Shown here in pieces: positions 6,860-11,893 of a DNA stretch of 12,711 nt. The notes beneath the pieces were generated by a model, which was given only the letters and a program-made list of their open reading frames with translations, did no database searches and was not told the DNA's origin. Source of the stretch: CAYNTG01 sp964400105 (GTDB lineage Bacteria > UBP14 > UBA6098). The stretch's first letter is position 1. Every line of letters starts with the position of its first letter. The DNA is taken from contig CAYNTG010000068.1 in the NCBI GenBank assembly GCA_964400105.1, positions 1-12,711 on the forward strand. Direction: 5' to 3'. The translations under genes and the position numbers were made by a program.

Positions 6860-7417
6860 ATGTTAGATGGTATTCTGCTCGAAACGGAAGACCGGATGAT
6901 AAAAGCAGTCGAGGCTATCGCAAAGGAATTGTCCAAACTTCGCACCGGCAAGGCTTCGGCGGCTCTTCTCGACGGCATCAAGGTCGATTATTACGGCACC
7001 GAGGTTCCGATAAATCAGGTGGCCTCGATCGCTGTTCCAGAGGCGAGGCTCATCGTTATTCAGCCATGGGACAAGAATGCCATCGATCCGCTCGTGAAGG
7101 CGATTAACTCATCCGGTTTGAATCTTCCGCCGCAATCCGACGGCAACGTGGTTCGCATTGCAATTCCGGCACTTACGGAGGAACGCAGAAAGGACCTATC
7201 GAAGGTCGCCGCGAAGATCGCCGAGGAGGGCAAAATATCGACACGAAACATCCGGCGCGACGCTATCGATCATATCAAGAAGGCGCAGAAAAACGGCGAT
7301 ATTCCAGAAGACGAAGCCAAGTGCGGAAGCGACGATGTCCAGAAACTAACCGACGAATATTCCGATAAGATCGATAAACTTAAAGAGAAAAAGGACGATG
7401 AGATTCTGAATATATAG
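6860..7417 (+). CDS. frr: Ribosome recycling factor
   Basis: RRF splits post-termination ribosomes together with EF-G. The 185-residue protein has the family length and motifs: LSKLRTGKASAALLDGIKVDYYG (residues about 24-46), INQVASIAVPEARLIVIQPWD (about 52-72), LPPQSDGNVVRIAIPALTEERRKDL (about 90-114), and NIRRDAIDHIKKAQKNGDIPEDEAK (about 129-153), ending in an LTDEYSDKIDKLKEKKDDEI helix. The ATG at 6860 is adjacent to the pyrH stop, and its AAGGAGG ribosome-binding site lies inside the end of pyrH, so the two are translationally coupled. Confidence 0.97.
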   Translation: MLDGILLETEDRMIKAVEAIAKELSKLRTGKASAALLDGIKVDYYGTEVPINQVASIAVPEARLIVIQPWDKNAIDPLVKAINSSGLNLPPQSDGNVVRIAIPALTEERRKDLSKVAAKIAEEGKISTRNIRRDAIDHIKKAQKNGDIPEDEAKCGSDDVQKLTDEYSDKIDKLKEKKDDEILNI

Positions 7418-7524
7418 CCCGTTGTCCGCCGCCGGCCAGTGCCGACCGGGATATATCCCTATGTGTCCGCCCATTCCTTATAGCAGGTTTGAGATCTGCC
7501 ACTACTTCCGTGAATATTAACCCT
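7418..7524 (+). other. Intergenic region after frr with degenerate palindromes
   Basis: No gene is seen between frr and arsR (7418-7743). This first part has a GCCGGC...GCCGAC near-palindrome (about 7434-7446) and the perfect palindrome GGGATATATCCC (7448-7459), which may help end the frr transcript although no U run follows. A degenerate member of the short hairpin family lies at 7483-7499. Confidence 0.5.
7483..7505 (-). repeat. Degenerate short palindromic repeat
   Basis: GCAG (7483-7486) pairs with CTGC (7496-7499), extended by a G-U and a T-A pair around a five-base loop. Read on the minus strand it starts GTAGTGGCAGATCT and resembles the copy at 10898-10923, which begins GTAGGGGC. It lies 20 bases from the domain remnant at 7525. 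Confidence 0.45.
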
Positions 7525-7608
7525 TCATTTCAGATACATAACTCGCTTCGTAACCGATTCGCTGCCAACGATACTGCAGACGAGATAGACGCCGGAACCT
7601 AAATTATC
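7525..7608 (-). pseudogene. Remnant of a FlgD-like/type IX-sorting C-terminal domain (copy 1)
   Basis: The minus strand reads TDNLGSGVYLV...VGSESVTKRVMYLK followed by TGA (7525-7527). The G-S-G-V-Y-L-V strand and the final K-R-V-x-Y-L-K strand are the classic last two strands of secreted-protein C-terminal domains of the FlgD-like/Por-sorting kind. The frame runs upstream only to a stop at 7639-7641, with no start and no preceding domain. It is therefore a decayed gene tail, not a functioning gene. Confidence 0.6.
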
Positions 7609-7690
7609 CGTAGCAGATTGCAAGCAAAAATTTGTTCTTAAGAACTCACCAAATTAAATAATCCGGTCACAATTTTATTTGTTTAAATAG

Positions 7691-7718
7691 TTGACTTTTA
7701 AGGTTTATTTGGTATTTT
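7691..7718 (+). promoter_or_regulatory. arsR promoter
   Basis: TTGACT (7691-7696), a 16-bp spacer and TATTTT (7713-7718) form a plausible sigma-70-type promoter about 25 bases before the arsR ATG. The -10 box lies inside the inverted-repeat operator at 7705-7728, so a bound repressor would block polymerase. Confidence 0.6.
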
Positions 7719-7728
7719 TGCCAAATAA
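7705..7728 (+). promoter_or_regulatory. Operator 1, inverted repeat over the arsR promoter
   Basis: TTATTTGG (7705-7712) is perfectly complementary to CCAAATAA (7721-7728), with an eight-base spacer containing the -10 box. Position and symmetry fit an ArsR/SmtB-family dimer site for autorepression. The core TTGG-N8-CCAA recurs upstream of the permease gene. Confidence 0.65.
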
Positions 7729-7743
7729 GAAAGAGGTCATAAT

Positions 7744-8025
7744 ATGGATATGAAAATTATCGAAGCTAAAGCCCACATCTTCAAAGCTTTGGGGCATCCA
7801 TCGAGGCTTGCGATGGTCGAGAAGCTGAGCGAGGGCGAGTGCTGCGTCTGCAAACTCGTGGAGCTTGTCGACGCGGATTTTTCAACTATTTCGAAGCACC
7901 TCGCAGTCCTCAAAGAAGCTGGTATAGTCGAAAGCGAACGACGCGGGCAAAATGTTTTTTATCGGTTAAAAGTCCCATGCCTCATTCGCTTTATGGATTG
8001 TGTCGAAGCGGTGATTAAACGATGA
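7744..8025 (+). CDS. ArsR/SmtB-family metal(loid)-responsive repressor
   Basis: The 93-residue winged-helix protein begins with FKALGHPSRLAMVEKLSEGE (residues about 13-32) and has the recognition helix DFSTISKHLAVLKEAGIV (about 45-62) and wing ERRGQNVFYRL (about 65-75). Cysteines 33, 34 and 36 in GECCVCKL are placed like the ELCVC arsenite-binding motif of classical ArsR at the third helix. Cys79 and Cys86 near the C-terminus could add ligands. The family dimer leaves DNA when it binds As(III)/Sb(III) or a similar thiophilic ligand. It heads the arsenic-type operon. A GAGG ribosome-binding site precedes the ATG. The exact inducer is an inference. Confidence 0.93.
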   Translation: MDMKIIEAKAHIFKALGHPSRLAMVEKLSEGECCVCKLVELVDADFSTISKHLAVLKEAGIVESERRGQNVFYRLKVPCLIRFMDCVEAVIKR

Positions 8026-8056
8026 TGAAGATCATCAGCAATATCATCGATTTATT

Positions 8057-8077
8057 TATAATTGGCGTATTCGCCAA
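8057..8077 (+). promoter_or_regulatory. Operator 2 and -10 box before the permease gene
   Basis: A perfect TATAAT (8057-8062) shares its last base with the inverted repeat TTGGCG-TATT-CGCCAA (8062-8077). The repeat has the same TTGG-N8-CCAA skeleton as the arsR operator and would cover the transcription start. No convincing -35 is seen 16-18 bp upstream. As RNA the same sequence folds into a six-bp hairpin just before the AAAGGA ribosome-binding site, so action at the RNA level is an alternative. Confidence 0.55.
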
Positions 8078-8086
8078 AGGACTCAT

Positions 8087-9388
8087 ATGAACTGGAAATC
8101 CGAATGGAAAAAACTCGCGCTGATCGTTGGGGCGTTTGCGCTTGCATTCTATCTTCCGGTAGGAATCGGTAGATTCGACAGCGCGATTATGGAAGCATTG
8201 CATTTGGTGAAATGGTATGCTCGCGAGCATGTTATTCTTTGCCTGATTCCGGCCTTTTTCATTGCGGGTGCGATCGGTGTATTTGTCAGTCAGAACTCCG
8301 TGATGAAATATCTCGGCGCGAAAGCGAAAAAGGTGGTGGCATACGGAGTCGCGTCGATTTCAGGAACGATCTTGGCAGTTTGTTCATGCACGGTGCTTCC
8401 GCTTTTTGCCGGGATATATCGCATGGGCGCCGGACTCGGACCTGCTATTGCATTTTTATATTCTGGCCCCGCAATTAATGTCCTTGCGATAATTCTTACC
8501 GCACGAGTCCTCGGAATCGAAATAGGTATTGCACGTGCGGTCGGCGCGATAGTTTTCAGCGTTGTCATCGGGCTATTGATGCATTTGATTTTCCGTAAAG
8601 AGGAAAACCAAAGAGTCGCGGCACAAGTCCATATGCCCGAAGAGAGCGCCTCTCGCCCACTTTGGCAAACCACGCTTTATTTTATAACATTAGTCGGAAT
8701 CCTAATATTTGCGAATTTCGGTGCGCCGGAATCCTCGACGGGAACGTGGAATTTTATTTTCCAAAATAAATGGATAATCACCTCGGTCTTCGCTGTCGGC
8801 CTAGGCGCAAGCCTCGTCGCATGGTTCGATTTCAAATTTTGGCAATTTGCTATTATAGGCATACCGACGGCAATCGCCGGAATTTTATTGCCAAATCAGC
8901 CGCTTATCCCATTCGGGATTGCAATAATCGGCCTTTCCTATTTCACAAGTCGGTCGAAAGGCGAAACCGGTGAATGGTTCACGTCGTCATGGGGATTCAC
9001 AAAACAGATTTTACCACTTTTACTTTTAGGTGTCGTTTTCGCGGGTTTTTTCCTCGGAAGACCGGGGCACGAAGGAATAATTCCGTCGGAATGGGTCAGC
9101 CGTGCGCTCGGCGGAAATTCGCTTCGCGCGAATTTCTTTGCATCGTTCGCCGGGGCGTTTATGTATTTCGCAACTCTCACCGAGGTGCCGATATTGCAAG
9201 GACTTATGGGAGCCGGAATGGGCAAAGGCCCGGCGCTATCGCTGCTTCTGGCCGGTCCGGCTCTGAGCCTGCCAAATATGCTCGTTATCCGATCGGTTAT
9301 CGGGACAAAAAAGACGGTCGTTTTTGTCCTATTGGTTATCGCGATGGCGACAATCAGCGGCATGATTTTCGGATCGATATTTGGATAA
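8087..9388 (+). CDS. PF03773 permease (ArsP-related metal(loid) efflux candidate)
   Basis: The 433-residue polytopic membrane protein has two related halves. The first contains AVCSCTVLPLFAGIYRMGAG (residues about 97-116) followed by GPAIAFLYSGPAINVLA. The second contains TLTEVPILQGLMGAGMGKGP followed by ALSLLLAGPALSLPNML. The CSC pair (Cys99, Cys101) inside the membrane and the duplicated G-P-A motifs are the hallmark of the PF03773/DUF318 permease family, which includes ArsP (trivalent organoarsenical efflux) and putative Cu/Zn exporters. This subtype often sits with ArsR and a small thioredoxin-like protein, as here. It lies 61 bases after arsR, with AAAGGA before the ATG. The substrate is inferred from the neighbours only. 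Confidence 0.85.
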   Translation: MNWKSEWKKLALIVGAFALAFYLPVGIGRFDSAIMEALHLVKWYAREHVILCLIPAFFIAGAIGVFVSQNSVMKYLGAKAKKVVAYGVASISGTILAVCSCTVLPLFAGIYRMGAGLGPAIAFLYSGPAINVLAIILTARVLGIEIGIARAVGAIVFSVVIGLLMHLIFRKEENQRVAAQVHMPEESASRPLWQTTLYFITLVGILIFANFGAPESSTGTWNFIFQNKWIITSVFAVGLGASLVAWFDFKFWQFAIIGIPTAIAGILLPNQPLIPFGIAIIGLSYFTSRSKGETGEWFTSSWGFTKQILPLLLLGVVFAGFFLGRPGHEGIIPSEWVSRALGGNSLRANFFASFAGAFMYFATLTEVPILQGLMGAGMGKGPALSLLLAGPALSLPNMLVIRSVIGTKKTVVFVLLVIAMATISGMIFGSIFG

Positions 9389-9415
9389 TTTGCATCACTC
9401 AATAGAAGGAGAAAA

Positions 9416-9649
9416 ATGAAAATTCAAATTCTCGGAGCGGGATGCCCGAAATGCAAGGCGCTCGCTAAACTCGTCGAAGAGGTGGTTTCCGAAATGGGCA
9501 TCGAATTCGAGCTGGAAAAAGTAACCGACATTTCGAAGATCATCGCCGCCGGTGTGATGATGACACCGGCGCTCGTTATCGACGGCAAGGTGGTTTTAAC
9601 CGGGAAAATTCCATCGCCGGAAGAACTCAAAAAACTAATCGACATTTAA
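9416..9649 (+). CDS. Small CPKC thioredoxin-like protein
   Basis: The 77-residue protein starts MKIQILGAGCPKCKALAK, with a CPKC active site at Cys10/Cys13 and the cis-proline motif MTPALVIDGK (residues about 47-56). It matches the 'redox-active disulfide protein 2'/Thioredoxin_3 family. It has no signal peptide and is cytoplasmic. AAGGAG precedes the ATG, and the gap to the permease is 27 bases. It probably supplies or exchanges thiols for the neighbouring membrane proteins. Its place before the ArsF- and ArsG-type genes matches the position of arsE in arsEFG-type operons, but I cannot confirm it is ArsE. Confidence 0.88.
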   Translation: MKIQILGAGCPKCKALAKLVEEVVSEMGIEFELEKVTDISKIIAAGVMMTPALVIDGKVVLTGKIPSPEELKKLIDI

Positions 9650-9661
9650 AGGAGTTTTACC

Positions 9662-10132
9662 ATGAAATCGATGAAATCGATCTTGGCTATTTTGATAATT
9701 ACGGCAATCTCTTTTACTGCATGCGCGGAAAAGACCCCCGCACCGGAGAAAAATGTTGCCAATGCCGATACCGTTTCAATCGAAATCGATATGACTTATA
9801 TAGTCTATTATTTCACAGGCAACGCCCGATGCGCGACATGTTACAAACTCGAAAACTACACAAGAGAATCAGTCGATTCAAATTTTGCCGATGAAATCGA
9901 TAATGAGAAGATCTTCTTTTCAATGGTCAATTTCGACGAACCGGAGAATAGCCATTTTAAAGAGGATTACGGACTTTATACAAAATCGGTGGTAATCTCA
10001 AAAAGGCTCGGCGCCAAAGAGCTTGAATGGAAAAACCTCGATAAAATATGGAAACTCGTGAGGAATAAAGAACAATATTTGGCTTATATTCACGACGAGG
10101 TCTCGACTTTTATCGCCCCTGAGGAAAATTGA
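9662..10132 (+). CDS. ArsF-type lipoprotein with CxxC thiol motif
   Basis: The 156-residue product begins with a lipoprotein signal whose lipobox is FTAC (Cys21), then a short linker. The body starts YIVYYFTGNARCATCYKLE, with a CATC pair (Cys57, Cys60) at the end of the first strand as in thioredoxin folds. The pattern matches proteins annotated as 'nitrophenyl compound nitroreductase subunit ArsF family'. It should be anchored in a membrane facing the periplasm. GGAG lies before the ATG. The last four bases overlap the next gene (TTGA), so the lipoprotein and the CcdA-like permease are translationally coupled. A direct nitroreductase role is family-level knowledge and not evident from this sequence. 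Confidence 0.75.
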   Translation: MKSMKSILAILIITAISFTACAEKTPAPEKNVANADTVSIEIDMTYIVYYFTGNARCATCYKLENYTRESVDSNFADEIDNEKIFFSMVNFDEPENSHFKEDYGLYTKSVVISKRLGAKELEWKNLDKIWKLVRNKEQYLAYIHDEVSTFIAPEEN

Positions 10133-10812
10133 TAGAGCTACTTCTCGCAGCCTTGTCCGCATTTTGGCTTGGAATACTCACGTCCATAAGCCCGTGTCCG
10201 CTTACCGCGAACATCGCCGCGATCTCATACATCGGAGGGAGAATCGACAAGCCCGGAAAGGTTCTGCTCGGTGGCCTGCTCTACACCCTCGGAAGGATAA
10301 TCGTCTATCTCGGTCTCGGCATCGCGATAGTCTATGGCGCGACATCGATTCCAGGGCTTTCGTTCAAACTGCAAAGTCTAATGGAACCGGTGCTCGGGCC
10401 GCTTTTCATCGTCGTAGGCCTTCTTCTGCTGGGGCTTTTTACATTCAATATCGGCGGCAAGGGCATGAGCGACAAAATGCGCGTGCGCATCGACAAGATG
10501 GGCATCTGGGGAGCGATTCCGCTGGGAATAATCCTCGGGCTGGCATTCTGCCCGGTATCGGCGGCGCTTTTTTTCGGCTCGCTGATCCCGCTCGCAATCG
10601 AGCGCGGCGACCCGATAATCCTGCCGTCGCTTTACGGCCTCGGCACAGGCGCGCCGGTGATAGTTTTCGCATTCCTGTTCGCGTTCGCGGCGCACAGAGT
10701 CGCGGCGGCATATAAGAAAATAACATCGGCGGAGATATGGATCAGGCGCATCACCGGCGCGATTCTCGTGCTCCTCGGGCTATACCTAACCGTCAAATAC
10801 TTCTTGTTATAA
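10129..10812 (+). CDS. CcdA/DsbD-like membrane protein of the ArsG efflux-permease type
   Basis: The 227-residue protein has about six transmembrane helices. One conserved cysteine lies in each half, SISPCPLTANIAAISYIGG (Cys23) and GLAFCPVSAALFFGSLIP (Cys141). This is the pattern of CcdA/DsbD membrane thiol carriers and of the 'aromatic aminobenzylarsenical efflux permease ArsG' family. It starts with TTG at 10129, overlapping the upstream TGA, with GAGG at 10121-10124. With the cytoplasmic CPKC protein and the exported CATC lipoprotein it could form a complete electron path across the inner membrane. Transport of trivalent arsenicals is the alternative or additional role suggested by the family name. 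Confidence 0.78.
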   Translation: MIELLLAALSAFWLGILTSISPCPLTANIAAISYIGGRIDKPGKVLLGGLLYTLGRIIVYLGLGIAIVYGATSIPGLSFKLQSLMEPVLGPLFIVVGLLLLGLFTFNIGGKGMSDKMRVRIDKMGIWGAIPLGIILGLAFCPVSAALFFGSLIPLAIERGDPIILPSLYGLGTGAPVIVFAFLFAFAAHRVAAAYKKITSAEIWIRRITGAILVLLGLYLTVKYFLL

Positions 10813-10830
10813 AGGAAATCGCAATCGACG

Positions 10831-10849
10831 CTGTCGGCAATACCGACAG
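10831..10849 (+). repeat. Hairpin CTGTCGG-CAATA-CCGACAG
   Basis: This perfect 7-bp stem lies 18 bases after the ArsG-type gene. It has no U run, so it is not a standard terminator, though it may protect the mRNA 3' end. The same GTCGGCAAT-CCGAC core recurs at 11670-11684, and both are followed by GCTC(A/G)AC and a TTCGGCGG motif. Confidence 0.55.
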
Positions 10850-10897
10850 ATGACCGGCAGGGCCTGAGCCAACTTGCTCGACGCTTCGGCGGGAAGC

Positions 10898-10923
10898 GGG
10901 CAGGTCTAAGACTTGGCCCCTAC
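10898..10923 (-). repeat. Short palindromic repeat, GTAGGGGC type
   Basis: GGG-CAGGTC (10898-10906) pairs with GACTTG-G-CCC (10910-10919) around a TAA loop with one G-U pair. Read on the minus strand it starts GTAGGGGC. It is read in frame from the adjacent domain remnant, whose frame stops inside it (CTA at 10906-10908). Confidence 0.5.
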
Positions 10924-10980
10924 GGGAATATTGGCGACCATCCGACCGTTTATGTCGAATATCCCGGTTTGTATGGGCGA
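10906..10980 (-). pseudogene. Remnant of a FlgD-like/type IX-sorting C-terminal domain (copy 2, inner part)
   Basis: The minus strand reads SPIQTGIFDINGRMVANIP, then VGAKS and a stop at 10908-10906. The I-F-D-I-N-G-R-M-V-A core is the standard middle strand-turn-strand of secreted C-terminal domains (usual form: V-x-I-[YF]-D-x-x-G-[RK]-x-V). The final G-V-Y strand that should follow is missing and replaced by the hairpin at 10898-10923. No start or upstream domain is present. The fragment is also enclosed by an imperfect inverted repeat (CGGGAATATT near 10923-10932 with AATATCCCG near 10958-10966). Confidence 0.5.
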
Positions 10981-10993
10981 CCGCCCGGTCGCC
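10976..10993 (+). repeat. Hairpin GGCGACC-GCCC-GGTCGCC
   Basis: A perfect 7-bp stem with a four-base loop borders the domain remnant on its upstream (minus-strand) side. GGCGACC also occurs at 10933-10939. It is a likely member of a dispersed GC-rich palindrome family. It lies about 25 bases past the stop of the TMEM175-like gene and could also serve as its 3' hairpin. Confidence 0.5.
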
Positions 10994-11018
10994 ACTATAA
11001 ATATCCGCATATTTTCTT

Positions 11019-11633
11019 CTATAACACCGAGCGTTTGTGGATAGACATTATGATCGGCACGAGAAGATAGACAAGCGTGCTCCATTCGGATGACAGAAAA
11101 GAGATTCCTATACCCAGGAGTGCAACTACCGGAAAAGCGAGGCTTTGCAGATAGAATGCTGCGATTTTGTCTCGCGGGATATCATCGCTTATGAAGCTTT
11201 TTACTTTAACTGCGTGTCGCAATCCAAAAAAGGAAAACAGGCTGATTGCGAGTATATTGCAATGGAAAAACATTGCGACTATCGTGATATAATTATAATC
11301 CGCCAGAAGGGATGTCGAAAACGGAACCAAAGCGACGAACATCAGGCAAACCAAGTTTAACCAAAGAATCGTGCGATCTACATGGACAATCCGCCGGTAT
11401 TGCTTGTGGTGAATGCTCCAGAACATAGCGAGAATAACGAACCCTATGACGTAGTGGAAAAAGAGGCTGTGGAGCGAAAGCAACTCTTTTAACAGGGATT
11501 GCGCGCTGTGTGGCACATTTTGGACCTCGATGTTCAACACAAGGATGGTCATCGCGATAGCGTAAATGCCGTCGGTAAGCGTATTCATCCGGTCGCATGA
11601 AAATTTTTTATTTTTATTTTCGATTTCAATCAT
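11019..11633 (-). CDS. TMEM175-family (DUF1211) potassium channel
   Basis: The 204-residue protein has six hydrophobic helices. The first carries DRMNTLTDGIYAIAMTILVLNI (residues about 13-34), the diagnostic segment of bacterial TMEM175 channels. The usual R-x-x-x-F-S-D signature here reads R-x-x-x-L-T-D. TM2 is HYVIGFVILAMFWSIHH and TM3 LNLVCLMFVALVPFSTSLL, both typical. These proteins form leak-type K+ channels without a TVGYG filter. I start at ATG 11633; an in-frame GTG at 11645 would add four residues but has no ribosome-binding site. It lies about 260 bases downstream of the second channel on the same strand. Confidence 0.87.
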   Translation of the reverse strand: MIEIENKNKKFSCDRMNTLTDGIYAIAMTILVLNIEVQNVPHSAQSLLKELLSLHSLFFHYVIGFVILAMFWSIHHKQYRRIVHVDRTILWLNLVCLMFVALVPFSTSLLADYNYITIVAMFFHCNILAISLFSFFGLRHAVKVKSFISDDIPRDKIAAFYLQSLAFPVVALLGIGISFLSSEWSTLVYLLVPIIMSIHKRSVL

Positions 11634-11735
11634 AGTGAAACTCACTTTATAAATAAGTTATGACGTTGGGTCGGCAATGCCGACTAATAACGTGCTCAAC
11701 CGCCTTCGGCGGATTCGCTTCTGCAAATTTAGGTT
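11634..11735. other. Intergenic region upstream of the TMEM175-like gene, two hairpins
   Basis: This AT-rich stretch is followed by two hairpins, GTCGGC-AAT-GCCGAC (11670-11684) and CCGCC-TTC-GGCGG (11700-11712). A TTATAAA-like segment near 11647-11655 might supply a minus-strand -10, but no -35 is convincing. No gene is seen. Confidence 0.4.
11670..11712 (+). repeat. Double-hairpin repeat, second copy of the 10831 unit
   Basis: GTCGGC-AAT-GCCGAC (11670-11684), GCTCAAC (11694-11700) and the stem CCGCC-TTC-GGCGG (11700-11712) occur in the same order as GTCGGCAATACCGAC, GCTCGAC and GCTTCGGCGG at 10833-10892. The order and near-identity of three blocks support a shared origin, although the spacing differs. 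Confidence 0.5.
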
Positions 11736-11850
11736 TCATTTCAGATACACCACCCGTTTCGTAATCGATTCGTCCCCGACCCGCGCCCAAACGAGATAAA
11801 CACTGCTGCCGACGGTTTCATCCGGCGACCATGTAAATTCGTGTGTTGTA
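11736..11850 (-). pseudogene. Remnant of a FlgD-like/type IX-sorting C-terminal domain (copy 3)
   Basis: The minus strand reads HEFTWSPDETVGSSVYLV, then WARVGDESITKRVVYLK and TGA (11738-11736). It aligns with copy 1 through G-S-x-V-Y-L-V, V-G-x-E-S-x-T-K-R-V-x-Y-L-K. The frame continues upstream through a palindromic repeat (read as GDAGIAPT) to an ATG at 11873-11871. A 45-codon ORF therefore exists, but it has no signal peptide or ribosome-binding site and only the last ~35 residues match the domain. It is a gene tail. Confidence 0.6.
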
Positions 11851-11871
11851 GGGGCAATGCCTGCGTCGCCC
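11848..11871 (+). repeat. Short palindromic repeat, GTAGGGGC type
   Basis: GGGCAATGC (11852-11860) folds on GCGTCGCCC (11863-11871) with one mismatch, one G-U pair and a CT loop. The unit starts GTAGGGGC and ends GCCC, like the minus-strand element at 10898-10923. It is inserted in frame at the edge of domain remnant 3. Confidence 0.5.
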
Positions 11872-11893
11872 ATCGTTCCTTCTCTCGGCTTCA

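Noticed and set aside
8938..9402. Minus-strand ORF of 154 codons opposite the permease
   Set aside because: It is antisense to a well-supported permease reading frame, with low-complexity composition and no domain.
10164..10715. Plus-strand ORF of 183 codons inside the ArsG-type gene
   Set aside because: It is an out-of-frame shadow, rich in Arg and His, while the other frame shows clear membrane helices and conserved cysteines.
10831..10849. Intrinsic terminator of the arsenic-type operon
   Set aside because: The stem is strong but no U run follows, so I list it as a hairpin repeat only.
11736..11873. A 45-codon minus-strand ORF as a real small gene
   Set aside because: Only the last ~35 codons match a domain tail, the first codons come from a palindromic repeat, and no ribosome-binding site precedes the ATG.
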